DNA of 64,000 nt from Nocardioides sp. dk884 (GCF_009557055.1 NZ_CP045649.1:2145501-2209500), one strand, 5' to 3'; positions 41,891 through 53,016 are shown, numbered from the stretch's first letter. Notes: a model not told the origin generated them from the letters alone. A program made the numbers and translations.

Positions 41891-43483
41891 TCAGCCGATC
41901 GCGCGATCGCCGGTCCAGTACGACGCGCGCAGCGCCTTCTTGTCCGGCTTGCCGAGGCCGGTGAGCGGGAGCGCGTCGGTGGCGATCACCTGCTTGGGCG
42001 CCTGCACGGAGCCCTTGCGGTCCTTGACCAGCTGCTGGATCTCCGCGACCACCTCGTCGCTCAGCTCGTGGCCCTCGCGCAGCACGACCACGGCGGTGAC
42101 GGCCTCGCCGAACTTCTCGTGCGGGGTGCCGATGACGCTGACCTGGGCGATCGCGGGGTGCTCGGCGACGACGTCCTCGACCTCGCGCGGGAACACGTTG
42201 AAACCACCGGTGACGATCATGTCCTTGGTGCGGTCCACGATGTACCAGAAGCCGTCCTCGTCCTCGCGGGCGACGTCGCCGGTGTGCATCCAGCCGTCAC
42301 GGAAGGTCTCCGCGGTGGCCTCGGGAAGGTTCCAGTAGCCGTCGGCCAGCAACGGCCCGGCGACGCAGATCTCGCCGGGCTCCCCGGTCGGGACCGGCTT
42401 CCCGTCCTCGCCGAGCAGCGCGGTCCGCAGGAACGCAGAGGGCCGCCCGCACGACGCGAGGCGTCGCTCGTCACCGCTGACGTGGTCGGCCTTGGCCAGG
42501 TAGGTGATCACCATCGGGGCCTCGGACTGGCCGTAGTACTGCGCGAAGATCGGCCCGAAGCGGTCGATCGCCTCCTGCAGCCGCACCGGGTTGATGGCGG
42601 AGGCGCCGTAGTAGACGATCTCCAGCGAGGACAGGTCGCGGGTGCGCGAGTCAGGGTGGTCCAGCAGCGCGTAGAGCATCGAGGGCACCAGCATGGTGGC
42701 CGTGATCCGCTGCTCCTCGATCGTGCGCAGCACCTCGGCGGGGTCGAACTTCGCCAGCACGTGGAGGCAGCCGCCCTGGAGCACGGTCGGCACGAAGAAC
42801 GCCGCGCCGGCGTGTGACAGCGGGGTGCACATGAGGAAGCGCGGCGCCTCCGGCCACTCCCACTCCGACATCTGCACCTGGGTCATCGCGTGCATCCCGC
42901 GCGCGGTCCCGACCACGCCCTTGGGCTTGCCGGTGGTGCCACCGGTGTAGGTGATCGAGACGATGTGGTCGTGCGCGAGCGTCGCGGCCTCCAGCGGCCG
43001 CGGTTCGTACGCCGCCGCAGCCGCGCTCAGGTCGTGCCCGACGTGGGCCAGCGCGTCCGGCACGGGCCCGATCGTCAGCACCTTCTCCAGCTTCGGACAG
43101 CGCTCGAGCAGCCCCAGGGCGCGCTCGACGAACATCGGCACCGGGTCGATCGTGAGCGTGGTGATCTCCGCGTCGTTGATGACGTAGGCGTGGTCCTCCA
43201 GGGAGCCGAGCGGGTGCAGCGAGGTGCGCCGGTAGCCCTGGGTCTGCCCCGCGCCCAGGATGAACAGCACCTCGGGCCGGTTCAGCGCGAGCAGCGCCCC
43301 GGAGGTGCCCCGGCCGGCGCCCAGCGCCTCGTAGGCCTGGACGTACTGGCTGATCCGCTCCGCGACCTCGCCGCCGGTGAGCGTCGAGTCGCCGAGGTGC
43401 ATCACGGCGCTGCGCCGGTGTCGCCGCAGGGCCGCCACCATCAGGTGGCCGTTGTGGGTGCCGGTCCGGATCTCGTCGCTCAT
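41891..43483 (-). CDS. acyl-CoA ligase (FadD family)
   Basis: ANL-family ligase of 530 residues. It has VSITYTGGTTGKPKGVVGTA near residue 175, IFAQYYGQSEAPMVITYL near 315, WMHTGDVAREDEDGFWYIVD near 405, GGFNVFPREVEDVVAEHP near 435 and a lysine segment LPLTGLGKPDKKALRAS near the end. The particular acid is not clear. I cannot match it to a named mycobacterial FadD. Just upstream (12 bp) is a full-consensus KstR site with an embedded TAGTCT -10 box, so it should be steroid-induced and leaderless. It sits 55 bp downstream of the LLM-family gene and in the same orientation. Confidence 0.85.
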   Translation of the reverse strand: MSDEIRTGTHNGHLMVAALRRHRRSAVMHLGDSTLTGGEVAERISQYVQAYEALGAGRGTSGALLALNRPEVLFILGAGQTQGYRRTSLHPLGSLEDHAYVINDAEITTLTIDPVPMFVERALGLLERCPKLEKVLTIGPVPDALAHVGHDLSAAAAAYEPRPLEAATLAHDHIVSITYTGGTTGKPKGVVGTARGMHAMTQVQMSEWEWPEAPRFLMCTPLSHAGAAFFVPTVLQGGCLHVLAKFDPAEVLRTIEEQRITATMLVPSMLYALLDHPDSRTRDLSSLEIVYYGASAINPVRLQEAIDRFGPIFAQYYGQSEAPMVITYLAKADHVSGDERRLASCGRPSAFLRTALLGEDGKPVPTGEPGEICVAGPLLADGYWNLPEATAETFRDGWMHTGDVAREDEDGFWYIVDRTKDMIVTGGFNVFPREVEDVVAEHPAIAQVSVIGTPHEKFGEAVTAVVVLREGHELSDEVVAEIQQLVKDRKGSVQAPKQVIATDALPLTGLGKPDKKALRASYWTGDRAIG

Positions 43484-43494
43484 GGCGCCGAGAC

Positions 43495-43508
43495 TAGAAC
43501 GCGTTCCA
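43495..43508. promoter_or_regulatory. KstR-like operator upstream of fadD (41891-43483)
   Basis: TAGAACGCGTTCCA matches TnnAACnnGTTnnA fully. On the minus strand a -10-like TAGTCT (43491-43496) overlaps the operator and lies 8 bases from the ATG at 43483, which has no ribosome site. This implies its own leaderless promoter. Confidence 0.75.
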
Positions 43509-43538
43509 GTACGGCGCCAGCGCGACCTGCCGCCACGC

Positions 43539-44582
43539 TCAGGCGAGCAGCTCGGCCACGGCCCGCACCTCCTCGGGCGAGCGACAGCTGAGCAGCAGGG
43601 TGGTCACGCCGGTCTCCTCCCACTGGGCGACCTTCTCGCGCACCTCCGCCGCCGTGCCGATGATGTGCATGTCGTCCACGAGCTCGTCGGGGACCAGCGC
43701 GGTCGCCCGGTCCTTCTCCCCCGCCAGATAGAGGCGCTGGACCTCGTCGGCGAGCTCGGCGTAGCCCATCCGCACGAAGACCTCCTTGTGGAAGTTCGCC
43801 TCCTTCGCGCCCATCCCGCCCATGTAGAGCGAGACGAACGGGCGCATCGCGTCGAGCGCGGCGGCCTTCTCCGCGGCCGAGGAGACCACCTGGAGGTGGC
43901 AGGTCGCCGCGATCTCGAAGTCCGCGCGGGTGCGCCGGGCGCCGGGGCGGGAGAAGCCCTCCTCGAGCCAGGGCTGGTACATCCCGGCCGACTTCGGGGT
44001 GTAGAAGATCGGGATCCACCCGTCCGCGATCTCCGCGGTCAGCGCGACGTTCTTGGGCCCCTCGGCGCCGAGCCAGATCGGCAGGTCCGCGCGCAGCGGG
44101 TGCACGATCGGCTTGAGCGCCCTGCCCAGGCCGACCGCGCCCGGCCCGTCGTAGGGCAGCGGGTGGTGCGGGCCCGCGCTCGTCACCGGCGCCTCCCGGG
44201 CCAGCACCTGGCGGATGATGTCGACGACCTCGCGGGTGCGCGCGAGCGGCTTGGCGAACGGCGCGCCGTACCAGCCCTCGACGACCTGCGGCCCGCTCAC
44301 GCCCATACCCAGCACGACCCGGCCGCCGCTGAGGTGGTCGAGGGTGAGCGCGTGCATCGCGATCGAGGTCGGCGTGCGACCGGACATCTGCACGATGGAG
44401 GTCCCGAGCCGGACGCGGGAGGTCTCGCGACCCCACCACGCCAACGGGGTGAACGCATCCGACCCCCACGCCTCGGCGGTGAAGATCGCGTCGAAGCCGC
44501 TCTCCTCGGCGGCGGCCACGAGCTCACCGACGCCCTGCGGGGGCTGCGCGCCCCAATAACCCAGCTGCAGTCCAAGTTTCAT
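43539..44582 (-). CDS. LLM-class F420-type oxidoreductase, Rv3520c-like
   Basis: TIM-barrel oxidoreductase of the luciferase-like family, 347 residues. Motifs are MKLGLQLGYWGAQPP at the start, VRLGTSIVQMSGRTP near residue 62, LDHLSGGRVVLGMGVSGPQV near 85 and WYGAPFAKPLARTREVVDI near 105. It best recalls Rv3520c, which in mycobacteria sits beside Rv3521 and ltp4-ltp3 as here. Its own reaction in sterol breakdown is not settled. An ATG at 44594 could also serve, but 44582 matches relatives. It is divergent from the DUF35 gene with a full KstR operator between. Confidence 0.85.
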   Translation of the reverse strand: MKLGLQLGYWGAQPPQGVGELVAAAEESGFDAIFTAEAWGSDAFTPLAWWGRETSRVRLGTSIVQMSGRTPTSIAMHALTLDHLSGGRVVLGMGVSGPQVVEGWYGAPFAKPLARTREVVDIIRQVLAREAPVTSAGPHHPLPYDGPGAVGLGRALKPIVHPLRADLPIWLGAEGPKNVALTAEIADGWIPIFYTPKSAGMYQPWLEEGFSRPGARRTRADFEIAATCHLQVVSSAAEKAAALDAMRPFVSLYMGGMGAKEANFHKEVFVRMGYAELADEVQRLYLAGEKDRATALVPDELVDDMHIIGTAAEVREKVAQWEETGVTTLLLSCRSPEEVRAVAELLA

Positions 44583-44616
44583 GGCGCACACCATGGCAGA
44601 CCCCTTGTCAGCGCGA

Positions 44617-44630
44617 TAGAACCTGTTCTA
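44617..44630. promoter_or_regulatory. KstR-like operator, LLM gene / DUF35-ltp4-ltp3 operon
   Basis: TAGAACCTGTTCTA is a full match to TnnAACnnGTTnnA and nearly a perfect palindrome. A -10-like TAGTTT (44629-44634) overlaps it and lies 7 bases before the ATG at 44642, with no ribosome site, so the rightward transcript is probably leaderless. Confidence 0.8.
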
Positions 44631-44641
44631 GTTTCAGCGCC

Positions 44642-45601
44642 ATGGCTCGCACCCTGTCAGCCCCCGTCACCGTCGCCTTCGACTACACCCGCTCCACCGG
44701 TCCCGTGCTCGGCCGCTTCCTCACCGGGCTGCGCGACGCCCAGGTGATCGGCGGCCGCACCAGCGCCGGGGTGGTCGTCCCGCCCCCGGAGTACGACCCG
44801 GTGACCCACGACCCGGTCACCGAGTTCGTCGAGGTCGCCCCCACCGGCACGGTGACGTCGTGGACCTGGGTCCCGGAGCCGGTCGCCGGCCAGCCGCTCC
44901 AGCGCCCCTTCGCCTTCGTGCTGGTCCGCTTCGACGGCGCCGACGCGCCGTTCCTGCACGCCCTCGACGTCGAGTCCCCCGACCAGGTCAGCACCGGCAT
45001 GCGCGTGCGGGTCCGCTGGGCCGACGACCGCGTCGGCGCGGTCACCGACATCGCGTGCTTCGAACCCGCCGCCGACGCCGCCAGCGGCACCGCGCAGCCC
45101 GCCCCGGCCGCCGAGATGGACCCGGTGACCGGCGTGATCACGCCCGTCGCCCTGGACTACATGTATGCCGCCTCGCCGGAGGAGTCCGCGTTCTACCGCG
45201 GCCTCGCCGAGGGGCGGATCGTGGCCCAGCGCTGCCCGACCTGCTCGAAGGTCTACGTGCCGCCGCGGCCGGCCTGCCCCGCCGACGGCACCCCGACCAC
45301 CGACGAGGTCGAGCTCGCGCACACCGGCACGGTCACGACGTACTGCGTGGTCAACGTGCCGTTCCTGGGCCAGCGCATCAAGCCGCCGTACGTCTCGGCG
45401 TACGTGCTGCTCGACGGCGCCGACATCGCGTTCTTGCACCTGATCCTCGACATCCCGGCCGAGGAGGTCCGGATGGGCATGCGGGTCAAGGCGGTCTGGA
45501 AGCCCCGCGAGGAGTGGGGCACGACCATCGAGAACATCAGCCACTTCGCGCCGACCGGTGAGCCGGACGCGGCCTACGAGACCTACCAGCACCACCTCTG
45601 A
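44642..45601 (+). CDS. tandem DUF35 (OB-fold) protein, Rv3521-like
   Basis: The 319-residue protein has two DUF35-type OB-fold modules. The N-terminal one (about 40-140) has no zinc ribbon; the C-terminal one (about 175-310) starts with RGLAEGRIVAQRCPTCSKVY. It keeps C198, C201 and C212 but has Asp where the fourth zinc cysteine usually stands (CPADG), so metal binding may be altered. DUF35 proteins pair with thiolase-like Ltp proteins as retro-aldolases in steroid side-chain loss (ChsH2-Ltp2). The order DUF35-ltp4-ltp3 beside an Rv3520c-like gene matches mycobacteria. The three genes follow each other with 15 bp and 1 bp gaps. Confidence 0.88.
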   Translation: MARTLSAPVTVAFDYTRSTGPVLGRFLTGLRDAQVIGGRTSAGVVVPPPEYDPVTHDPVTEFVEVAPTGTVTSWTWVPEPVAGQPLQRPFAFVLVRFDGADAPFLHALDVESPDQVSTGMRVRVRWADDRVGAVTDIACFEPAADAASGTAQPAPAAEMDPVTGVITPVALDYMYAASPEESAFYRGLAEGRIVAQRCPTCSKVYVPPRPACPADGTPTTDEVELAHTGTVTTYCVVNVPFLGQRIKPPYVSAYVLLDGADIAFLHLILDIPAEEVRMGMRVKAVWKPREEWGTTIENISHFAPTGEPDAAYETYQHHL

Positions 45602-45616
45602 GAGGGCGAGCAACTG

Positions 45617-46669
45617 ATGAGAGACGTCGCCGTCGTCGGGTTCGCCCAGCGGCAGATGAAGGAGTTCGACGGGTCGCCGAACTGCGTGGAGCTGCTGGTC
45701 CCGCTGTTCGCGGAGTGCTACGCCCAGACCGGGTGGACGCGCCGCGACATCGGGTTCTGGTGCTCGGGGTCCTCCGACTACCTCGCCGGGCGGTCCTTCT
45801 CGTTCGTCTCGGCCGTCGACGCGATCGGCGTGATGCCGCCGGTCAACGAGTCCCACGTCGAGATGGACGCCGCCTGGGCGCTCTACGAGGCCTGGCTGAA
45901 GATCCAGACCGGGGAGGTCGACACCGCCCTGGTCTACGGGTTCGGCAAGAGTTCCGCCGGCCTGCTGCGCCGCACCCTGGCGCTGCAGCTCGACCCCTAC
46001 ACGATGACCCCGCTGTGGCCCGACACCGTGTCGCTGGCCGGCCTCCAGGCCCGCGCCGGCATCGACGCCGGGCTGTGGGACGAGCGGGCGATGGCCGAGG
46101 TCGCCCACCGCTCGCTGACGGATGCGGAGAAGAACGAGCACGCGATCCGCAGCGGCGGCTCCAGCGTCGAGGACCTGCTCGCCCGCCCGGTGTACGCCGA
46201 CCCGCTGCGCAAGCACGACTGCGCCCCGGTGACCGACGGTGCGGCCGCGATCGTGCTGGCCGCCGACGACCGGGCCCGCGAGGTCTCCGAGCGGCCGGCG
46301 TGGATCTCCGGCATCGCGACGTACGTCGACGCGCTCAGCATGGGCACCCGCGACCTGACCCGGGCGCCGTCGGCAGCCGCCTCCGCGGCCCGCTGCGACC
46401 TCGGCGGGGTCGAGGTGGCGGAGCTGCACGCGCCGTTCAGCCACCAGGAGCTGGTGCTGCGCCGCGAGCTCGCGCTCGGCGACGACGTGGCGATCAACCC
46501 CTCCGGCGGCCCCCTGGCCGGGAACCCGATGTTCACCGGTGGCCTGATCCGCATCGGCGAGGCCGCTCGTCGGGTCTGGGACGGCAGCGCCGACAAGGTG
46601 CTCGGCCACGCCACCAGCGGCCCGGCCCTGCAACAGAACCTCGTGTGCGTGATGGAAGGACGGGCCTGA
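45617..46669 (+). CDS. ltp4: thiolase-like lipid-transfer protein, Ltp4-like
   Basis: Thiolase-superfamily protein of 350 residues without the usual thiolase cysteine set, as expected of Ltp aldolase subunits. It begins MRDVAVVGFAQRQMKEFDG and has GFWCSGSSDYLAGRSFSFV, then NESHVEMDAAWALYEAW. A C-terminal half follows with AELHAPFSHQELVLRREL, NPSGGPLAGNPMFTGG and a final HATSGPALQQ. It likely forms a complex with Ltp3 and the upstream DUF35 protein. In Rhodococcus, Ltp3 and Ltp4 are needed for aldol cleavage of C24-branched sterol side chains. A strong GAG-rich ribosome site precedes the ATG. Confidence 0.85.
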   Translation: MRDVAVVGFAQRQMKEFDGSPNCVELLVPLFAECYAQTGWTRRDIGFWCSGSSDYLAGRSFSFVSAVDAIGVMPPVNESHVEMDAAWALYEAWLKIQTGEVDTALVYGFGKSSAGLLRRTLALQLDPYTMTPLWPDTVSLAGLQARAGIDAGLWDERAMAEVAHRSLTDAEKNEHAIRSGGSSVEDLLARPVYADPLRKHDCAPVTDGAAAIVLAADDRAREVSERPAWISGIATYVDALSMGTRDLTRAPSAAASAARCDLGGVEVAELHAPFSHQELVLRRELALGDDVAINPSGGPLAGNPMFTGGLIRIGEAARRVWDGSADKVLGHATSGPALQQNLVCVMEGRA

Positions 46670-46670
46670 G

Positions 46671-47834
46671 ATGGGCAAGCTGCCAGCAGCCGTGGTCGGC
46701 GTCGGACAGACCCACCACCGCGCCAAGCGCCTGGACGTCTCGATGGCCGGCCTGTGCCGCGAGGCGATGGACCGCGCCCTGCTCGACGCCGGGATCGGGC
46801 TCGACGACATCGACGCGATCGTGGTCGGCAAGGCACCCGACCTGTTCGAGGGCGTGATGATGCCCGAGCTCTTCCTCGCCGAGGCGCTCGGCGCGGCCGG
46901 CAAGCCGCTGCTGCGGGTGCACACCGCGGGCTCGGTCGGCGGCTCGACCGCGATCGTCGCCGCTTCCCTCGTGCAGGCCGGGGTGCACCGGCGAGTGCTG
47001 ACGGTCTCCTTCGAGAAGCAGTCGGAGTCCAACGCGATGTGGGCGCTCTCGGTGCCGGTGCCGTTCAACATGCCGGTGCACGCCGGCGCGGGCGGCTACT
47101 TCGCCCCGCACGTGCGCTCCTACATCCGGCGTTCCGGCGCGCCCACGCACATCGGCGCGGTCGTGGCGGCCAAGGACCGGCAGAACGCGCTCAAGAACCC
47201 CTACGCCCACCTGCGCAACCCCGACACCACCGTGGAGTCGGTGCTGGCCTCGCAGATGCTGTGGGACCCGATCCGCTACGACGAGACCTGCCCGTCCTCC
47301 GACGGCGCGTGCGCGCTGGTGATCGTCGATGAGGACACCGCGCAGGCCTCGCCGAACCCGGCCTGGATCCACGGCACCGTGATGCGCTCGGAGGCGACCA
47401 GCGCCGCCGAGCGCGACCAGGTCAACCCGCAGGCCTCCCGCGACGCCGCGGCGCACCTGTGGAAGCAGGCCGGCATCACCGACCCGTTCACCGAGATCGA
47501 CGCCGCCGAGATCTACGTGCCGTTCTCGTGGTTCGAGCCGATGTGGCTGGAGAGCCTCGGGTTCGCCGAGGTCGGCAGCGGCTGGAAGCTCACCGAGTCC
47601 GGCGAGACCGCGATGACGGGGTCGCTGCCGGTCAACTGCTCGGGCGGCGTGCTGTCGTCGAACCCGATCGGCGCCTCCGGCATGCTCCGCTTCGGCGAGG
47701 CCGCGCTCCAGGCGCGCGGGGCGGCCGGGGAGCACCAGGTCGACGGCGTACGCCGTGCGCTGGGCCACGCCTACGGCGGCGGCTCGCAGTTCTTCTCGAT
47801 GTGGGTGGTCGGCAGCGAGAAGCCGACCTCCTGA
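46671..47834 (+). CDS. ltp3: thiolase-like lipid-transfer protein, Ltp3-like
   Basis: Thiolase-superfamily protein of 387 residues. It starts MGKLPAAVVGVGQTHHRAK and has AGSVGGSTAIVAASLVQAG near residue 84, HAGAGGYFAPHVRSYIRR near 140, and CPSSDGACALVIVDEDTA near 205. Its C-terminal region has AEIYVPFSWFEPMWLESL, NCSGGVLSSNPIGASGMLR and GHAYGGGSQFFSMWVVG. It corresponds to Rv3523 (Ltp3), and begins 1 bp after the ltp4 stop. With DUF35 and Ltp4 it should form a retro-aldolase acting on branched sterol side chains. A strong hairpin follows its stop, closing the operon. Confidence 0.87.
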   Translation: MGKLPAAVVGVGQTHHRAKRLDVSMAGLCREAMDRALLDAGIGLDDIDAIVVGKAPDLFEGVMMPELFLAEALGAAGKPLLRVHTAGSVGGSTAIVAASLVQAGVHRRVLTVSFEKQSESNAMWALSVPVPFNMPVHAGAGGYFAPHVRSYIRRSGAPTHIGAVVAAKDRQNALKNPYAHLRNPDTTVESVLASQMLWDPIRYDETCPSSDGACALVIVDEDTAQASPNPAWIHGTVMRSEATSAAERDQVNPQASRDAAAHLWKQAGITDPFTEIDAAEIYVPFSWFEPMWLESLGFAEVGSGWKLTESGETAMTGSLPVNCSGGVLSSNPIGASGMLRFGEAALQARGAAGEHQVDGVRRALGHAYGGGSQFFSMWVVGSEKPTS

Positions 47835-47842
47835 GCCGCGGT

Positions 47843-47865
47843 CCCCGGGACGCGGGGTCCCGGGG
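47843..47865 (+). terminator. hairpin terminator after ltp3
   Basis: CCCCGGGAC (47843-47851) pairs perfectly with GTCCCGGGG (47857-47865) around a five-base loop, nine bases after the ltp3 stop. A second CCCCGGGAC block lies at 47890-47898 and could form an alternative stem. There is no T-run. It separates the DUF35-ltp4-ltp3 operon from map. Confidence 0.7.
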
Positions 47866-47911
47866 CCGAGGGCGTTGTGCGCGACGCGGCCCCGGGACCT
47901 AGGCTCGTAGG

Positions 47912-48679
47912 GTGATCGAGCTCCGCACCCCCGCCCAGATCGAGCAGATGAAGCCCGCCGGCCGCTTCGTCGCCGACGTCATCACCCGCCTCGCCGAGGT
48001 CGCCGACGTGGGCGTGAACCTCCTCGACCTCGACCGGGTCGCCCACGAGATGATCAAGGAGCGCGGCGCGGAGTCCTGCTACCTCGACTACCACCCCTCG
48101 TTCGGTGCCTCGCCGTTCGGCAAGGTGCTGTGCACCTCGGTCAACGACGCCGTCCTGCACGGCCTCCCCCACGACTACGCGCTGCGCGACGGCGACCTGC
48201 TCTCCGTCGACTTCGCCGCCGCGGTCGACGGCTGGGTCTCCGACTCCGCGCTCAGCGTGGTCGTCGGCACCCCGCGCGAGGAGGACCTGCGCCTGATCGA
48301 CACCACCCAGCGCGCCCTGGCCGCCGGCATCGACGCCGCGCGCGTGGGCAACCGGCTCGGCGACATCTCCGCCGCGATCGCCGAGGTGGCCCGCGGCGAG
48401 GGGCTGTCGATCAACACCCAGTTCGGCGGCCACGGCGTCGGCCGCACCATGCACGGCGACCCGCACGTGCCCAACGACGGGCGCGCCGGGCGCGGCCTGA
48501 AGCTCCAGGCCGGCCTGGTCATCGCGATCGAGCCGTGGTTCCTGCACACCACCGACGAGATCTACACCGACCCCGACGGCTGGACCCTCCGCTCCGCCGA
48601 CGGCTCCCGCGGCGCCCACTCCGAGCACACCATCGCGATCACCGACGACGGCCCGCTCGTCCTCACCGCGCGCGACTGA
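47912..48679 (+). CDS. map: type I methionine aminopeptidase
   Basis: Removes the N-terminal methionine from nascent proteins. The 255-residue pita-bread enzyme has metal-ligand sites in LLSVDFAAAVDGWVSDSA (two Asp), GGHGVGRTMHGDPHVPN (His), LVIAIEPWF (Glu) and HSEHTIAITDDG (Glu). The substrate histidine is in AVLHGLPHDY near residue 77. It stands inside the steroid island, cut off by hairpins on both sides (47843-47865 and 48721-48759), with no KstR site nearby. A housekeeping map is usually beside adk/secY, so this is likely an extra copy. Its role here is unclear; its start is near an ordinary promoter, not inspected further. Confidence 0.95.
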   Translation: MIELRTPAQIEQMKPAGRFVADVITRLAEVADVGVNLLDLDRVAHEMIKERGAESCYLDYHPSFGASPFGKVLCTSVNDAVLHGLPHDYALRDGDLLSVDFAAAVDGWVSDSALSVVVGTPREEDLRLIDTTQRALAAGIDAARVGNRLGDISAAIAEVARGEGLSINTQFGGHGVGRTMHGDPHVPNDGRAGRGLKLQAGLVIAIEPWFLHTTDEIYTDPDGWTLRSADGSRGAHSEHTIAITDDGPLVLTARD

Positions 48680-48720
48680 CCGCTCGCCCGCCGACTCGCC
48701 TGCCTCGCTCCCCCGGGATG

Positions 48721-48759
48721 GCGGTGGATCGCAGCCGCCCGGTGGCTGCGGAGCACCGC
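48721..48759. terminator. hairpin between convergent map and P450 genes
   Basis: CGCAGCC (48730-48736) pairs with GGCTGCG (48744-48750) around a seven-base loop. Outer arms GCGGTG (48721-48726) and CACCGC (48754-48759) pair after a symmetric internal loop. It lies between convergent map and the P450 gene and can serve both strands. Confidence 0.7.
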
Positions 48760-48766
48760 TGTCCGC

Positions 48767-50002
48767 TCAGGCGTAGCGGACCGGCAGGTCCTTGAGCCCG
48801 TTGACCCAGGCGTGGCGCAGCCGGCGCTCGGGTCCGGCGCGGGTGATGTCGGGGACCTGCTCGGCGAGTGCCTCGAAGACCAGTCGGATCTCCTGGCGCG
48901 CGAGGTTGGCGCCCAGGCAGTAGTGCGCGCCGTGCCCGCCGAAGGCGAGGTGCGGGTTGACCTCGCGGGTGATGTCGAAGCGGTACGGGACGTCGAAGAC
49001 GTCCTCGTCGTAGTTGGCGCTGGCGTAGAACAGCGCGACCCGCTGCCCCGTCGTGATCGGTACGCCGCGCACCTCGAGGTCGCGGCGCGCGGTGCGCTGG
49101 AAGACCGTGACCGGCGTCGCCCAGCGGATCACCTCATCGACCATGGTCGCGGGGCGCTCCTCGCACCACAGCCGCCACTGCTCGGGGTGGTCGAGGAACG
49201 CGGCCATCCCGTGGGCGATCGCGTTGCGGGTGGTCTCGTTGCCGGCGACCGCGAGCAGGATGACGAAGAAGCCGAACTCGTCGTCGTTGAGGCCCCGCTC
49301 CCCCTTGTGCGCGTTGACCATCTTGGTGATCAGGTCCTCGCGCGGGTGCGCGGTCCGGTCGGCGGCCAGCAGCATCGCGTAGCCGAGGATCTCCGCCGCG
49401 GCCACCTCCGAGCTCCCGGCGTACTCCGGGTCGTCGCCGGCGAGCATCTGGTTGGACCACTCGAACAGCTTGCGGCGATCCTCCTGCGGCACGCCGATCA
49501 GGTCGGCGATCGCCTGCAGCGGCAGCTCGGCCGCGACCTGCTCCACGAAGTTGCCGCCGCCGGCGGTGCGCGCGGCGGCCACGATGTCGTGCGCCCGGCG
49601 GGTCATGACGTCCTCGAGCTCGCCGATGGAGCGCGGGGTGAAGGCCCGCGACACAATCTGCCGGGTGGTGGTGTGCTCGGGCGGGTCCTGGTTGATCATG
49701 ATCACCCGCTGCAGCTCGACCTGCTCGCGCTGCATCCCGGCGGTGTTGCGCACGATCGCGCCGTTCTCGGCGTTCGACCAGTCCTTGCTGTTCTTCGACA
49801 CCGCCGCCACGTCGGCGTGCCGCGTCAGCGCCCAGTAGCCGGTGCCGGACTCCGCCGACATCCCGTCGTACGCGCCGGGCGACTGCTCGATCCAGGCGAC
49901 CGGCGCCTCCTGCCTGAGGAGCCGCAGCTGCTCGTGCGGCACCCCCCGCTCGAGGACGAACGGGTCGGTGGGGTCGAACCCCTCAGGCAGGACGGCGCTC
50001 AT
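48767..50002 (-). CDS. cytochrome P450, CYP125-like paralogue
   Basis: P450 of 411 residues. The I-helix motif LLAVAGNETTRNAIAHGMAA lies near residue 240, EVIRWATPVTVFQRTA (E-x-x-R) near 285, and the heme-binding loop HLAFGGHGAHYCLGANLAR with its cysteine near 355. The sequence resembles the CYP125 group of steroid C26/27 hydroxylases, and its tail (RLRHAWVNGLKDLPVRY) parallels that of the gene upstream. It lies 51 bp downstream of the second P450, same strand, so it is probably cotranscribed from that operator. Substrate and regiochemistry could differ (for example CYP142- or CYP124-type use). The start ATG at 50002 is ordinary. Confidence 0.85.
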   Translation of the reverse strand: MSAVLPEGFDPTDPFVLERGVPHEQLRLLRQEAPVAWIEQSPGAYDGMSAESGTGYWALTRHADVAAVSKNSKDWSNAENGAIVRNTAGMQREQVELQRVIMINQDPPEHTTTRQIVSRAFTPRSIGELEDVMTRRAHDIVAAARTAGGGNFVEQVAAELPLQAIADLIGVPQEDRRKLFEWSNQMLAGDDPEYAGSSEVAAAEILGYAMLLAADRTAHPREDLITKMVNAHKGERGLNDDEFGFFVILLAVAGNETTRNAIAHGMAAFLDHPEQWRLWCEERPATMVDEVIRWATPVTVFQRTARRDLEVRGVPITTGQRVALFYASANYDEDVFDVPYRFDITREVNPHLAFGGHGAHYCLGANLARQEIRLVFEALAEQVPDITRAGPERRLRHAWVNGLKDLPVRYA

Positions 50003-50053
50003 GGCTCAGGATCTTCCTCCGCTCGGGCGCCCGGTGCGAGCGCTGCGCTCAGG

Positions 50054-52597
<2,544 letters not shown>

Positions 52598-52650
52598 GAA
52601 CCCCCCACCCGGTTGATTCCGGCCGCGCGGGGGCGAGTACTTTCAAAGGC

Positions 52651-53004
52651 GTGAACGAGACTCAGCCCCGCCGGGCGCGTCACCTGATGGACATGTCGAA
52701 CCCGCGTCCGCAGCCCGCACGGAAGTCGGGGCCGGGCATGGGCATCGAGGGTGTCCAGAAGTGGGTGCTCTCCGTCTTGGCCGTCACCACCATCTGGCAC
52801 ATGGCCGCCGCGCTCGTGCTGTTCGCGACCTACATCGACGACGACAAGCGAGCCTCGCAGATCGGGCTCTGCGTGATCGCCGGCGTCTTCGGGGTCCTCG
52901 GCATGGCCTCGGGCCTGGCGATCCACCGCCGCTCCCCCGCCACCCCGTGGCTGCTCCTGGGCATCCTGCCGGGCGTGCTCGGCGTCTGGCTCGTCCTGCG
53001 CTGA
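52651..53004 (+). CDS. small membrane protein, unknown function
   Basis: Encodes about 117 residues from a GTG at 52651, with a possible later ATG start at 52687. A basic N-terminus (RPQPARKSGPG) is followed by three hydrophobic segments: VLSVLAVTTIWHMAAALVLF, GLCVIAGVFGVLGMASGLAI and WLLLGILPGVLGVWLV. It is a likely inner-membrane protein of unknown role. AAAGG stands only 1-2 bases before the GTG. It lies 53 bp after fadA5 on the same strand and ends 12 bp before the convergent hsaB. I did not recognise a family. Confidence 0.65.
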   Translation: MNETQPRRARHLMDMSNPRPQPARKSGPGMGIEGVQKWVLSVLAVTTIWHMAAALVLFATYIDDDKRASQIGLCVIAGVFGVLGMASGLAIHRRSPATPWLLLGILPGVLGVWLVLR

Positions 53005-53016
53005 GCCCCGGGCGCG

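Noticed and set aside
45617..47834. Ltp4 and Ltp3 as a frameshifted single thiolase
   Set aside because: Each has a complete start, length and own family motifs; the 1-bp gap is an ordinary operon junction.
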